From CAZBUH01 sp964495095 (GTDB taxonomy: Bacteria; Bacillota; Clostridia; Oscillospirales; Oscillospiraceae): a stretch of DNA of 32,308 nt. Below are positions 14,514 to 23,973 of the stretch, piece by piece. The stretch is from assembly GCA_964495095.1 (NCBI GenBank), contig CAZBUH010000007.1:1-32308 (forward strand), in the 5' to 3' direction. Position 1 is the first letter of the stretch, and each line of letters begins with the position of its first letter. Under the pieces are notes generated by a model. The model was not told the origin of the DNA and made no database searches. It saw nothing but the letters and a program-made list of their open reading frames with translations. The translations under genes and the position numbers were made by a program.

Positions 14514-16802
14514 ATGGCAAAAAATGGCGATGGAACTGGGGCAAAACGCCCAAACAAGATATTGGTCGGCCGCACACTGACGCTTATGGCGGTGTGCGGC
14601 ATAGTTGCTTTTTTAGTTCTGGCGGTAAGGCTGTACCATGTGATGATAACCCAGCACGATTACTACGAGGGAAAGGCCGTGGAGCAGCAGACGAGGGAAA
14701 CCACCATCCACGCTGCAAGAGGCACCATATACGACACAAACGGGAAAATACTGGCCATGAGCGCCACTGTGGAGACGGTTTACATAAGCCCATACGAGAT
14801 GGTGCAGTACGAGGAGGACGCGGAGCTTATAGCCCGGGGTCTTTCGCAGATCCTTGAGGTGGATTACGACTCAATAATTGAAAAGAGCAAGGATACGAAG
14901 TCCTGGTATAAAACGGTAAAAACGAAAATTGAAAAGGAACTTGCCGACGAGGTAAGGGAGTTTATAGACGAAAATAAGCTTAAGAGCGTACACCTCGAGG
15001 AGGACTCCAAGCGATATTACCCCTACGGTACGCTGGCCTGCCATCTGGTGGGCTTTGTGGGCAGCGAAAACAGCGGCCTCGAAGGCACCGAGGCATATTA
15101 CAACGGATATCTGGAGGGTACGGACGGGAAGGTGGTCAGAATGACCAACGCCCGCGGCACTGACATGATATTCGACAGCTATGAGGACTACTACAGCGCC
15201 GAGGACGGCTGCGATGTGACGCTGACGGTGGACAGTACAATACAGTATTACCTGGAAAAGCATCTGCAGCAGGCGGTGGAGGATTACGACGTGCAGAACG
15301 GCGCCTGCGCCATAGCCATGGACCCGGACACCGGGGCCATACTGGGCATGGTAAGCCTGGATAACTACGATTTGAACGACTATCTTACGGTAAGCGAAAA
15401 GGTACAGACGGAGCTTGACGAAATAGAGGATGAGGACGAAAGGCAAACCTCACTTGCAGACGCCCAGAGAAAGCAGTGGCGCAACAAGGCCATAAGCGAC
15501 ACCTACGAGCCCGGCTCCGTGTTTAAGATAATCACCCTCTCCATGGCGTTGGAGGAGGGCGTGATATCAGAAAGCGATTCCTTCTTCTGCGGCGGGACTG
15601 TGCAGGTCCAGGGCGATAAGACCCCCCGCCACTGCTGGAAAAGCGGCGGCCATGGCTCCCAGACCCTTACCCAGGTGGTGCAGCACTCCTGCAACGTGGC
15701 TTTTGTAAACATAGGTCTGAAGGTGGGGGCGGAGAAATTTTACGACTATGTGAGAGCCTTCGGGCTTTTCGAGACTACAGGCATAGATATCTCCGGCGAG
15801 TCCGGCAGCATATGGTGGTCCTCCGACGTTTTCTGCGACCCGCTTAACCAGTCGCAGCTTGCGGCGGCCTCCTTCGGCCAGACGTTTAACGTGACTCCGC
15901 TGCAGATGATAACGGCAGTGTGCGCCGCAACAAACGGCGGATATCTTATGGAGCCGTATATAGTTGAGAAGATAACCGACCCTGACGGAGGCATAGTGGA
16001 GGCCCACGAGCCCACCGTTGTCCGGCAGGTAATAAGCGAGGCGACCTCCGAGAAGGTCTGCAGCATATTGGAGAAGGTAGTAGGCGACCCGGTGGACGGC
16101 ACCGGAAAGAACGCATATGTGGCGGGCTACCGCATAGGCGGCAAGACAGGCACCTCTGAAAAGGTGGCAAACGAGGCTGCTACCGGTGAAAAGGAATACA
16201 TAGTCTCCTTCCTGGGCATTGCCCCGGCGGATGACCCCCAGATAGCAATACTGGTGCTGCTGGATACTCCGAGCGATTCCACGGGCATATATATAAGCGG
16301 CGGCGTCATGGCGGCGCCGACAGTTGGAAAGATGATGGCCGACATACTGCCGTATTTGGGAGTTGAGCCTGAGTACACCGACGAGGAGCTTAAAGATATC
16401 GACAGGACGGTGCCATTCGTTAAGGAGAAAACAGTGTCCGAGGCCACGGCGGACATGGAGGCTGAGGGCTTTGAGGTTAAGGTGGTCGGAAACGGTGATA
16501 CCGTTACAGATCAGCTCCCGGCGGCAAACTCCACGGTAGCCGCGGGAACGAAGGTGATACTGTACGCCGGCGAGGATAAGCCTGGTACAATGGTGTCCGT
16601 GCCCGACCTTACGGGAATGACGCTGAACCAGGCAAAATCCGCCCTGGAGTCCAGAGGGCTTTACCTATCCACAAACGGCTATGTGTCCAGTTCGTCCTCC
16701 ACCTCCGTTTCAAAACAGACACAGGAGGCCGGCACAGAGGTGGCCTACGGCAGCGTCGTGGGCGTTACGATGGTGGATAACAGTAATCAGGGAAGATATT
16801 GA
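14514..16802 (+). CDS. ftsI: Peptidoglycan transpeptidase FtsI (PBP2/SpoVD-type, with two C-terminal PASTA domains)
   Basis: The 762-residue class B penicillin-binding protein cross-links septal peptidoglycan with FtsW. It has one N-terminal TM (~19-45), the pedestal/dimerisation domain (RGTIYDTNGKIL and HLVGFVG), and the transpeptidase with S335-x-x-K338 (PGSVFK), S392-x-N394 (HSCN) and K544-T-G (GGKTGTS). From ~625, two PASTA-like domains follow (TVPFVKEKTVSEATADMEAEGFEVK... and VSVPDLTGMTLNQAKSALESRGL...). Whether it is the vegetative or the sporulation (SpoVD) enzyme cannot be decided; a second dcw PBP is absent. AAGGAG lies 10 bases before the ATG. Confidence 0.94.
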   Translation: MAKNGDGTGAKRPNKILVGRTLTLMAVCGIVAFLVLAVRLYHVMITQHDYYEGKAVEQQTRETTIHAARGTIYDTNGKILAMSATVETVYISPYEMVQYEEDAELIARGLSQILEVDYDSIIEKSKDTKSWYKTVKTKIEKELADEVREFIDENKLKSVHLEEDSKRYYPYGTLACHLVGFVGSENSGLEGTEAYYNGYLEGTDGKVVRMTNARGTDMIFDSYEDYYSAEDGCDVTLTVDSTIQYYLEKHLQQAVEDYDVQNGACAIAMDPDTGAILGMVSLDNYDLNDYLTVSEKVQTELDEIEDEDERQTSLADAQRKQWRNKAISDTYEPGSVFKIITLSMALEEGVISESDSFFCGGTVQVQGDKTPRHCWKSGGHGSQTLTQVVQHSCNVAFVNIGLKVGAEKFYDYVRAFGLFETTGIDISGESGSIWWSSDVFCDPLNQSQLAAASFGQTFNVTPLQMITAVCAATNGGYLMEPYIVEKITDPDGGIVEAHEPTVVRQVISEATSEKVCSILEKVVGDPVDGTGKNAYVAGYRIGGKTGTSEKVANEAATGEKEYIVSFLGIAPADDPQIAILVLLDTPSDSTGIYISGGVMAAPTVGKMMADILPYLGVEPEYTDEELKDIDRTVPFVKEKTVSEATADMEAEGFEVKVVGNGDTVTDQLPAANSTVAAGTKVILYAGEDKPGTMVSVPDLTGMTLNQAKSALESRGLYLSTNGYVSSSSSTSVSKQTQEAGTEVAYGSVVGVTMVDNSNQGRY

Positions 16803-16813
16803 CATCGCTTTTG

Positions 16814-16833
16814 GCCGCCCACTGAGGGGCGGC
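16814..16833 (+). other. Intercistronic hairpin between ftsI and murE
   Basis: A 7-bp perfect GC-only stem (GCCGCCC with GGGCGGC) around a 6-base loop (ACTGAG) lies 12 bases after the ftsI stop. No T-run follows, so it is not an intrinsic terminator; mRNA processing or stabilisation is conceivable. Confidence 0.4.
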
Positions 16834-16866
16834 GGAGGCTGGAAATTGTTAAAGGAGGGTCATGGC

Positions 16867-18312
16867 ATGAAAGTTTCAGAGATTCTGCCTGAGTGCGGCG
16901 TCTGTGGGATTACGGCTTATGCTGATAAAGAGATAAGCGGAATAAGCTGTGATTCTCAGAAGATTGAAAAGGATTTCATCTTTGCCGCCGTAAAGGGTGA
17001 AAAGGAGGATGGAGCGGCCTATATAGGCGAGGCTTTTGAAAGAGGCGCTGCGGCAGTGCTCTGTCAGGAAAAGCCGGAGGCGGACGTACCGTATATCCTG
17101 GTGGATAACGTGCGGCTGAGAATGGCTGAGATGGCGGCGAAAATTTACGGTATGCCGGCAGACAGATTAAAAATAGTCGGCGTCACAGGCACAAACGGGA
17201 AAACCACCACGGCGACCTTGATAAAAGAGATGATAGAGGCGGCGACCGGAGAGCCGGTGGGCTTTATTGGCACCAACGGCTGTGACGTGGGCCGCGGCAT
17301 GGAGCCGGGGGAGCGCACCACGCCGGACGCCTGCGATCTGCACAGGATGTTCCGGGACATGGAGAAAAACGGCTGCCGATGGGCGGTGATGGAGGTGTCC
17401 TCCCACTCCCTGAGCCTTGACCGGGTGCATGGGATAGAGTTTGAGGCCGGGGTTTTCACAAACCTCACCCACGACCATCTGGATTTCCACGGTACAATGG
17501 AGAGCTATTTTGAGGCAAAGGCAAAGCTCTTTACGATGTGCCGGAAAGCCGTGGTGAATATCGACGACAAGTGGGGCGAAAAGCTCATGGAGCGTATAAA
17601 ATGCCCCGCGGTGACATATTCAACGGAAAAGGATGAGGCGGACCTTACGGCAAAAAATATCCGCCTTGGGGAAAAGGGCTCCAATTTCTGCGTCCTGTCA
17701 GTAGGGAGACTGTGGCGGGCGCAGCTTCCGATACCGGGCATGTTTTCGGTCTATAACGCCCTGGCCGCCGTTGGGGCCGGGACGGCCCTGGGCCTCGGCG
17801 AAAAGGAGATGGCCGACGCCCTGAAAAACACCAAAGGCGTAAAGGGCAGGGCGGAGGTAGTGGACTTAAACCGGGATTACACGGTGATAATAGACTACGC
17901 CCACACGCCGGACGCCCTGAAAAACATAATAACGGCCCTGCGGCCTGTGGTGCGGGGGAGGCTGATAACTGTATTTGGCTGCGGCGGAGACAGGGATAAG
18001 ACGAAACGGCCTGAGATGGGCAGGATCGCCGGGGAGCTGTCGGACTACGCCATAGTGACTTCCGATAACCCGAGAAACGAGGCCCCCGGCGATATAATAA
18101 ACGATATTCTCCCGGGGCTGGAGACCTCCGGCGGGGAATACGCGGTGATAGAAAACCGGCGCGAGGCCATCAGGGCCGCGCTGGGGCTTGCCCGGGCAGG
18201 GGACGTTGTCCTGCTGGCGGGCAAGGGTCACGAGACTTACCAGATAATAAAGGGCCGAAGCTACGATTTTGACGAGAGAGATATCGTAAGGGGATACGGG
18301 GCCGGAGCATAA
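16867..18312 (+). CDS. murE: UDP-MurNAc-tripeptide synthetase MurE
   Basis: MurE adds the third residue, probably meso-diaminopimelate, to UDP-MurNAc-L-Ala-D-Glu with ATP in the cytoplasm. The 481-residue protein has the N-terminal domain (ISCDSQKI), the ATP loop GVTGTNGKTTT (~residue 105-115), NLTHDHLDFHG, RAEVVD, IDYAHTPDAL and D400-N-P-R403 followed by N-E, the signature associated with mDAP rather than lysine. ATG 16867 is preceded by AGGAGG at 8 bases; an ATG at 16862 is out of frame, and the in-frame ATG at 16681 is inside ftsI. murF is not next to it. Confidence 0.95.
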   Translation: MKVSEILPECGVCGITAYADKEISGISCDSQKIEKDFIFAAVKGEKEDGAAYIGEAFERGAAAVLCQEKPEADVPYILVDNVRLRMAEMAAKIYGMPADRLKIVGVTGTNGKTTTATLIKEMIEAATGEPVGFIGTNGCDVGRGMEPGERTTPDACDLHRMFRDMEKNGCRWAVMEVSSHSLSLDRVHGIEFEAGVFTNLTHDHLDFHGTMESYFEAKAKLFTMCRKAVVNIDDKWGEKLMERIKCPAVTYSTEKDEADLTAKNIRLGEKGSNFCVLSVGRLWRAQLPIPGMFSVYNALAAVGAGTALGLGEKEMADALKNTKGVKGRAEVVDLNRDYTVIIDYAHTPDALKNIITALRPVVRGRLITVFGCGGDRDKTKRPEMGRIAGELSDYAIVTSDNPRNEAPGDIINDILPGLETSGGEYAVIENRREAIRAALGLARAGDVVLLAGKGHETYQIIKGRSYDFDERDIVRGYGAGA

Positions 18313-18334
18313 AAAGCGAAGGGAAATGTAACAA

Positions 18335-19327
18335 ATGACACTTATAGTAATTGCGGCATTTATTTTGTCACTGCTTGTGACGCTGCTGGTGGGGAAATTC
18401 CTCATACCGGCTCTGCGCCGGGCGAAAGCCGGACAAAATATTTACGAGGAGGGGCCCTCCTGGCATATGTCGAAGCAGGGCACCCCCACAATGGGCGGCA
18501 TAATGTTTATAGCGGGAATGGCGGTGTGCTGCCTTGTTTTCGGTATTTTCTACGCCGCAAAGGGCGACTTCAGATTTATATTTGTTTTCGTTTTCTCAAT
18601 TATCTTTGCCGCTATCGGTTTTCTGGACGACTACGAGAAGCTTAAGAAAAAGCAGAATCTCGGCCTTACGGCGCTCCAGAAATTCCTGCTTCAGCTTGCG
18701 GCGGCGGTGGCGTTTATAATGCTGCTGAGATTTTCCGGCTTTCTCACCCCCAGCCTGTATGTACCGTTTTTCAATGTGACGGTCCATATAAACGAGGTGG
18801 TGTACGTGATCCTGGCGGCCTTTATAATAGTGGGCTGCGTCAACGCGGTAAACCTCACCGACGGCGTGGACGGACTCTGCGCCGGGGTGACGCTGCCGGT
18901 TGCAATATGCTATACGGCTGTGGCGTTTCTGTGGGGCTATTCCTCCCTCGGCGCCTGCGGCGCTGCGCTGGCGGGCGGTCTTGTGGGCTTTTTGGTGTAT
19001 AATTTCCACCCGGCGAAGGTGTTTATGGGCGACACCGGCTCCCTGTTTTTGGGCGGGGCCGTCTGCGCCATGGCCTTTGCAATGGATATGCCCCTTATCC
19101 TTGTAACCCTCGGCATCGTGTATATCGCGGAGACGCTGTCGGACATAATACAGGTGGCGTATTTTAAGCTCACCCACGGAAAAAGGATATTCAAAATGGC
19201 CCCGCTGCACCACCATTTCGAGATGTGCGGCTGGAGCGAATATAAGGTGTGCGGCGTGTTTACCGCCGTATCCGCGATTTTCGCCGTGCTCTCATTTATT
19301 GGGGTCATGTGGCGGTATGTTATCTGA
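18335..19327 (+). CDS. mraY: Phospho-MurNAc-pentapeptide transferase MraY
   Basis: This integral membrane enzyme moves phospho-MurNAc-pentapeptide to undecaprenyl phosphate, making lipid I. The 330 residues contain about ten TM segments and the family motifs PTMGGIMF, DDYEKLKKKQNLGL (catalytic Asp pair), NLTDGVDGLCAG, FMGDTGSLFLGG and PLHHHFEMCGW. The spacer from murE is 22 bases with a purine-rich GAAGGGA site. Length and motifs are normal. Confidence 0.96.
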   Translation: MTLIVIAAFILSLLVTLLVGKFLIPALRRAKAGQNIYEEGPSWHMSKQGTPTMGGIMFIAGMAVCCLVFGIFYAAKGDFRFIFVFVFSIIFAAIGFLDDYEKLKKKQNLGLTALQKFLLQLAAAVAFIMLLRFSGFLTPSLYVPFFNVTVHINEVVYVILAAFIIVGCVNAVNLTDGVDGLCAGVTLPVAICYTAVAFLWGYSSLGACGAALAGGLVGFLVYNFHPAKVFMGDTGSLFLGGAVCAMAFAMDMPLILVTLGIVYIAETLSDIIQVAYFKLTHGKRIFKMAPLHHHFEMCGWSEYKVCGVFTAVSAIFAVLSFIGVMWRYVI

Positions 19328-19360
19328 TTAAAAGACTGATTTTCCCCGGAGGTGAAGCTT

Positions 19361-20566
19361 TTGGCAGGCGGATTTGAAAAATTTCTAAAACAGCAGACAG
19401 AGGGGCCGGAGACGCTGGAGGACAGTGAGCTCAGGGATTACACCGACGAGACCTCCTCCGGCAGAGGGCGGATGGATCTGCCGTTTCTGGTGCTTGTAAT
19501 AATGATATTGACAATAGGCGTTGTGATGGTTCTGTCGGCGAGCTTCGCCAGATACTATTACCTCTACGACGATCCCACATATATATTCCTGCGGCAGTTG
19601 GGCTTTGCCGTCAGCGGCGTCTGCATAATGTGGCTCACCTCCAGATTCAGAACGAATACTCTGAGAAGGTTTTCACTTTTAATATTCCTGGTGTCCGTAG
19701 CGCTTCTGGCCATGGTGCCGCTGATTGGCGAGACGCGAAACGGCGCAAAGCGCTGGATAAATTTAGGCTTTACCTCGTTTCAGCCCTCGGAGATAGTAAA
19801 GCTCAGTATGATACTCCTTTTTGCGAACATGATATGTACCTACGGCAGAAAAATGTCCACTGTCAAATACGGCGTCCTGCCCTTTGTGGGCGTCATATGC
19901 GTCGTGGTGATACTGCTGATGCTGGAGCCCCATATATCGGCGTCCATAATAATCATCGCCATCGGCGGCATAATGATGTTTGCCGGGGGAACAAAAATAA
20001 AGTGGTTTGGCATAGTGCTGGCGCTGGTGGGCGTGGCCGCAGTGCTGGTGATGACAAAATTCTCCTACGCCTCGTCACGTATAACCTCCTGGCTGGACCC
20101 GGAATCAGATCCAAAGGGAGACGGCTTTCAGATACTTCAATCCCTCTATGCCGTAGGCTCGGGAGGCTTTTTGGGACTGGGTCTGGGGCAGAGCAGGCAG
20201 AAATACCTGTATCTGCCTGAGGAGCACAACGACTATATCTTCGCGGTGTACTGCGAGGAGATGGGCTTTGTGGGCGCGATACTGCTGCTTACGCTTTTCT
20301 CGCTGCTCATACTCAGAGGCTTCTGGATAGCCCTGCACGCGAAGGATAGATACGGTGCGCTTATAGTTACCGGCATAATGAGCCTTCTGGCCATACAGGT
20401 GTTTCTGAATGTGGCCGTCGTTACAAACCTTATACCGTGTACCGGCATTTCGCTTCCGTTTTTCAGCTATGGCGGAACGGCCCTGTGGATACAGCTTGCG
20501 GAGATGGGTGTGGTGCTCTCGGTGTCAAGAGACGTCCCCCTGCAGAAGGAGGACAGCGGCACATGA
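19361..20566 (+). CDS. ftsW: Septal peptidoglycan glycosyltransferase FtsW (SEDS)
   Basis: FtsW is a membrane peptidoglycan polymerase acting with the FtsI transpeptidase. The 401-residue protein has an N-terminal cytoplasmic tail, about ten TM segments, and the SEDS signatures QPSEIVKL, EEHNDYIFAVYCEEMG (catalytic Glu/Asp region) and GISLPFFSYGG. Start: I chose TTG at 19361 because GGAGGTG (19348-19354) stands 6 bases upstream; a GTG at 19352 lies inside that site. Its stop overlaps the murG ATG as ATGA. Confidence 0.94.
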   Translation: MAGGFEKFLKQQTEGPETLEDSELRDYTDETSSGRGRMDLPFLVLVIMILTIGVVMVLSASFARYYYLYDDPTYIFLRQLGFAVSGVCIMWLTSRFRTNTLRRFSLLIFLVSVALLAMVPLIGETRNGAKRWINLGFTSFQPSEIVKLSMILLFANMICTYGRKMSTVKYGVLPFVGVICVVVILLMLEPHISASIIIIAIGGIMMFAGGTKIKWFGIVLALVGVAAVLVMTKFSYASSRITSWLDPESDPKGDGFQILQSLYAVGSGGFLGLGLGQSRQKYLYLPEEHNDYIFAVYCEEMGFVGAILLLTLFSLLILRGFWIALHAKDRYGALIVTGIMSLLAIQVFLNVAVVTNLIPCTGISLPFFSYGGTALWIQLAEMGVVLSVSRDVPLQKEDSGT

Positions 20567-21690
20567 ATTTCCTGTTTACATGCGGCGGGACCGCAGGACA
20601 TATAAATCCGGCGCTGGCCGTGGCGGGAAGGCTGCGGGAGGTAATGCCGGAGAGCGGATTTCTGTTCGTTGGCACGGACAGAAATATGGAAAAGGAGCTT
20701 GTACCACGGGAGGGATTCGATTTTACTTCCGTATCCGTAAACGGATTTAACAGGAGAATAACGCCTAAAGATATTGCCCACAATATAAAGGCGCTTATAA
20801 ATATAAAGGTCGCCTCAAAGCAGACAGGAAAGCTTATACGGGAGTTTAAGCCCGATATAGCCGTTGGAACGGGCGGCTACGTGTGCTACCCGGTGCTCAA
20901 AAAAGCGGCGGCCATGGGGATTCCGACCGTGATCCATGAGTCAAACGCCGTCCCTGGCCTTACCACAAAGCTGCTGGACGGCAAAGTTGATAAAATAATG
21001 GTCGCCTTCAACGGGCTGGAAAAAGCCTATAAGCACCCGGAGAAGGTCATGGTGACCGGCACCCCCGTAAGGGGCGGCTTTGTGGGCCGGACAAAAGAGG
21101 AGGCCAGGCGTCAATTGGGGCTTCCGCAGGATATACCGATAGTAGTCTCTTTCTGGGGCTCCCTTGGGGCCTCGAGAATGAACGATATAATGCTCGATTT
21201 TATCGAGCTCAACTACAAAAACGAGGGCTTTTACCATATCCACGCCGCCGGCGAGAGCGGTTACGGAAAAATGAGAGACGCCCTCAGCGAGAGGGGAATA
21301 CCGGCAGGGCTTGAAAACAACATAGATCTGCGGCCCTATATTTATGATATGCCGGCGGTGATGGACGCGGCGGATCTTGTGCTGTGCAGGGCCGGCGCCT
21401 CCACAATAAGCGAAATAACGGCGGTGGGCCGGCCGGCAATCCTTGTGCCGTCGCCCAATGTGACAAATAATCACCAGGAGAAAAACGCGGCGGTGCTCCG
21501 GAAAGCGGGCGGCGCAAAGGTGATACACGACGCCGATTGTACGGGAGAGGGCCTTTATAAAGAGACGGCGTTTCTCGTAAACAATCCGCCGATACTCAGG
21601 AAAATGGCGGAGGCGTCCGTGAAAATGGGCATACCGGACGCCACGTACAGGATAGTGTCTGAAATACTCGCATTAGCGGCGAAGAATTAA
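20563..21690 (+). CDS. murG: UDP-GlcNAc:lipid I GlcNAc transferase MurG
   Basis: MurG adds GlcNAc from UDP-GlcNAc to lipid I, giving lipid II, at the inner membrane face. The 375-residue GT-B protein shows CGGTAGHINPA near the N-terminus, GTGGYVCYP, HESNAVPG, TGTPVR, WGSLGASRMN, CRAGASTISEI and NHQEKNA, covering both nucleotide-sugar and acceptor site motifs. ATG 20563 overlaps the ftsW stop by four bases; a longer frame from 20437 runs through ftsW and is rejected. Length fits the family. Confidence 0.96.
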   Translation: MNFLFTCGGTAGHINPALAVAGRLREVMPESGFLFVGTDRNMEKELVPREGFDFTSVSVNGFNRRITPKDIAHNIKALINIKVASKQTGKLIREFKPDIAVGTGGYVCYPVLKKAAAMGIPTVIHESNAVPGLTTKLLDGKVDKIMVAFNGLEKAYKHPEKVMVTGTPVRGGFVGRTKEEARRQLGLPQDIPIVVSFWGSLGASRMNDIMLDFIELNYKNEGFYHIHAAGESGYGKMRDALSERGIPAGLENNIDLRPYIYDMPAVMDAADLVLCRAGASTISEITAVGRPAILVPSPNVTNNHQEKNAAVLRKAGGAKVIHDADCTGEGLYKETAFLVNNPPILRKMAEASVKMGIPDATYRIVSEILALAAKN

Positions 21691-21704
21691 CTTAAATCGT
21701 GACG

Positions 21705-21745
21705 CCCGCATAAGATGGGTTACAAAAAACTCAAATGCGGGGGAT
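21705..21745 (+). promoter_or_regulatory. Hairpin covering the murA Shine-Dalgarno
   Basis: CCCGCAT (21705-21711) pairs perfectly with ATGCGGG (21735-21741); inside it, TGGGTT (21716-21721) pairs with AACTCA (21728-21733, one G-U), leaving a 6-base loop. The 3' arm includes the first three Gs of the GGGGGAT Shine-Dalgarno of murA (21739-21745). Folding would therefore hide the ribosome site. Whether it regulates murA is inference. Confidence 0.55.
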
Positions 21746-21749
21746 ATAT

Positions 21750-22997
21750 ATGGAAATTCTGCGTATCCGAGGCGGCAGACCCCTATATGGGGAGGCCCGG
21801 ATGCACGGCGCGAAAAACAGCGTCCTGCCGATACTCGCCGCCGCTATTTTAAGCGGGGAGAGCGTTATACATAACTGCCCCCGGCTCAGCGATGTGGATG
21901 CGGCCCGTAAAATTCTCGAATATCTGGGCTGCCGTACCTCCCGTCAGGGAGACACAGTGACGGTAAACGCCTCCAGCCTGTGCCGGAACGAGGTCCCGGA
22001 CTGCCTTATGCGGGAGATGCGTTCATCGGTTATTTTCCTCGGGGCGGTGCTGGCCAGGACCGGGGAGGCCAGAATATCGCTTCCCGGGGGCTGCGAGCTT
22101 GGGCCGAGGCCGGTGGATATGCATCTGGCCGCCATGAAGGCGCTGGGCGCGGAGATAGAGGAAAAGGACGGCGGCATAATATGCCGCGCCTCAAAGCTTA
22201 CGGGCGGCAGGATAAATTTTCCATTTCCGAGCGTGGGAGCCACGGAGAACGCCATGCTGGCGGCCTCAGGCGCCCAGGGGATAACAATGATATACAATGC
22301 GGCTGCAGAGCCTGAAATTTCTGATTTGCAGGAGTTCCTCAGAAAAGAGGGCGTGAAGATAACGGGTGCCGGCACCCCGGTGATAATGGTAGAGGGGGCC
22401 GGAGAACGCATAAACCCGGAGCACCGGGTCATATCCGACAGGATAGAGACGGTCACATACATGGCCGCCGCAGCCTCCGCGGGGGGCGAGATACTTTTAA
22501 GAGACGTTGTGCCGGGCCATTTTACGGCGGTTACCGAGACGTTCCGGCAGATGGGCTGTGAAATTTCGGCGGGGGCCGGTGAGATAAGAATAAAGGCCGG
22601 ACGCCGCGTAAAGGCGCCGGATCTTATAACCACGAGGCCCTATCCGGGCTTCCCCACGGACGCGCAGCCGCCGGTGATGGCGGCGTGTCTCAGATGCCGC
22701 GGGACGGCGGTATTTATTGAAAATATCTTTCAAAACCGCTACAGGCATATAGGGGAGCTTCTCCGTATGGGAGCGGACATAAAAACAGAGGGCAGAACGG
22801 CAATAGTCGCCGGAAAAAGGGAGATACACCCGGCTGCGGTAGAGGCCACGGATCTTAGAGGCGGCGCGGCGCTTGCGGTGGCGGCGCTGGCGGCCGAGGG
22901 TGAGACAACAATTACGGGCGTTAACCATATTTCAAGAGGCTATGAGGACATAGAGGGCACCCTGCGGAGCCTTGGGGCGGACGCGGAGGCTGAATAA
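21750..22997 (+). CDS. murA: UDP-GlcNAc 1-carboxyvinyltransferase MurA
   Basis: MurA transfers enolpyruvate from PEP to UDP-GlcNAc, the first committed step of peptidoglycan precursor synthesis. The 415-residue protein has K22-N23 (GAKNSVLP), C115 in PGGCELGPRPVDMH (catalytic loop, the Cys alkylated by fosfomycin), a conserved FPTDAQ-PP motif and ENIFQNRYRH. Start at 21750 (MEILRIRGG): GGGGGAT 6 bases upstream; an ATG at 21735 lies within the hairpin arm. Its place between murG and ftsQ is common in clostridial dcw clusters (from general knowledge). Confidence 0.95.
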   Translation: MEILRIRGGRPLYGEARMHGAKNSVLPILAAAILSGESVIHNCPRLSDVDAARKILEYLGCRTSRQGDTVTVNASSLCRNEVPDCLMREMRSSVIFLGAVLARTGEARISLPGGCELGPRPVDMHLAAMKALGAEIEEKDGGIICRASKLTGGRINFPFPSVGATENAMLAASGAQGITMIYNAAAEPEISDLQEFLRKEGVKITGAGTPVIMVEGAGERINPEHRVISDRIETVTYMAAAASAGGEILLRDVVPGHFTAVTETFRQMGCEISAGAGEIRIKAGRRVKAPDLITTRPYPGFPTDAQPPVMAACLRCRGTAVFIENIFQNRYRHIGELLRMGADIKTEGRTAIVAGKREIHPAAVEATDLRGGAALAVAALAAEGETTITGVNHISRGYEDIEGTLRSLGADAEAE

Positions 22998-23065
22998 AAA
23001 ACAATAATGACTTCCCCAAACGGGGACAGCAAAATACTATTTATGAGATAAGGAGCGGGCGCATT

Positions 23066-23827
23066 ATGGCAGTGAGGGAGGATAAGCGGAAAAAGGTCAG
23101 GAAAGTAAACAGGGGCGGCATATACAGACCGGTGGCGATCTTGCTCTCCGTAGTAGCCATATTGTTCAGCCTGAGTATATTTTTCCGGGTCACGGATATA
23201 CAGGTGACGGGAAACTCGATCTATTCGGAGGAGGAGATAATCTCAGCCTCCGGGATAGAGTATGGAGAAAATCTGTTCTTTGTAAGCACCTCATCCTCCG
23301 TCGCCGGGATAAAGCAGACTCTTCCCTATATCGACACTGTGAAGATATCAAAAAGCTACCCCAGCATAATGCGCATAGAGATAACCGAGAGCTACGGTAC
23401 CGCCGCGGTATATTCCGGCGGGGAGTACTGGATAACGGACGCCGCCGGAAAGGTGCTGGATAAGTCCAATAAATCCGGCACCGAGGGCCTTATAGCCATA
23501 GCGGGCCTGGAGGTGAACGCGCCGGTGGTGGGCAAGGTTCTCACGGCTGATACAGAAAATTCCGCAGCGCTTCAGTATGTAAAAGACGCCTTGAGGATAA
23601 TAGAGGAAAACGGGCTTACAGAAAGCGTATATGAGATAGACGTATCAAACATAGGCAATATGACCATAAACTATGAGGGACGCTTTACGGTGAAGATGGG
23701 CTCCAATGAAGACCTTGAATATAAATTCAGAATGCTTATAAGCTCTGTTGAGCAGCTCACAAATTATGAGTCCGGAACCCTTGATCTCACCGCCGGAAAC
23801 GAGGCGCATTTTAAGCCGGATGAATAA
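23066..23827 (+). CDS. ftsQ: Cell division protein FtsQ/DivIB
   Basis: A 253-residue bitopic protein: basic cytoplasmic tail (MAVREDKRKKVRKVNR), TM ~20-42, then a POTRA domain (FRVTDIQVTGNSIYSEEEIISASGI, then KISKSYPSIMRIEITES) and a C-terminal beta domain. It bridges FtsZ-bound machinery and the septal synthases. AAGGAG lies upstream of the ATG at 23066. Isoleucine codons are 20 of 24 AUA, unlike ftsZ next door. A small CCCC/GGGG hairpin lies in the 68-base gap to murA without a T-run. Confidence 0.88.
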   Translation: MAVREDKRKKVRKVNRGGIYRPVAILLSVVAILFSLSIFFRVTDIQVTGNSIYSEEEIISASGIEYGENLFFVSTSSSVAGIKQTLPYIDTVKISKSYPSIMRIEITESYGTAAVYSGGEYWITDAAGKVLDKSNKSGTEGLIAIAGLEVNAPVVGKVLTADTENSAALQYVKDALRIIEENGLTESVYEIDVSNIGNMTINYEGRFTVKMGSNEDLEYKFRMLISSVEQLTNYESGTLDLTAGNEAHFKPDE

Positions 23828-23895
23828 AAAACGGCAGATTTTGGGGTGCTTTGACAAAATAGTGCGTTTTTTTTCGGTAAATAGCAGGTTAGCAC

Positions 23896-23924
23896 TTGAC
23901 CTCATGAAAGTTTAGTTATAAAAT
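23896..23924 (+). promoter_or_regulatory. Separate ftsZ promoter
   Basis: TTGACC (23896-23901), 17-base spacer, TAAAAT (23919-23924), about 97 bases before the ftsZ ATG. It would let ftsZ be made independently of the rest of the dcw operon. The spacer and the 193-base ftsQ-ftsZ gap support a real promoter, although no terminator lies upstream. Confidence 0.72.
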
Positions 23925-23973
23925 ATAGAAAATAATTGCGTAATTATGCGCACCTTACAGAGAAAGCACAGCC

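Noticed and set aside
16681..16866. In-frame upstream extension of murE into ftsI
   Set aside because: It overlaps the conserved PASTA segment of ftsI; AGGAGG and MKVSEIL at 16867 are the better start.
23013..23026. Short TCCCC-4-GGGGA hairpin between murA and ftsQ as terminator
   Set aside because: Only 5 bp and no T-run; no sign of termination between the two genes.
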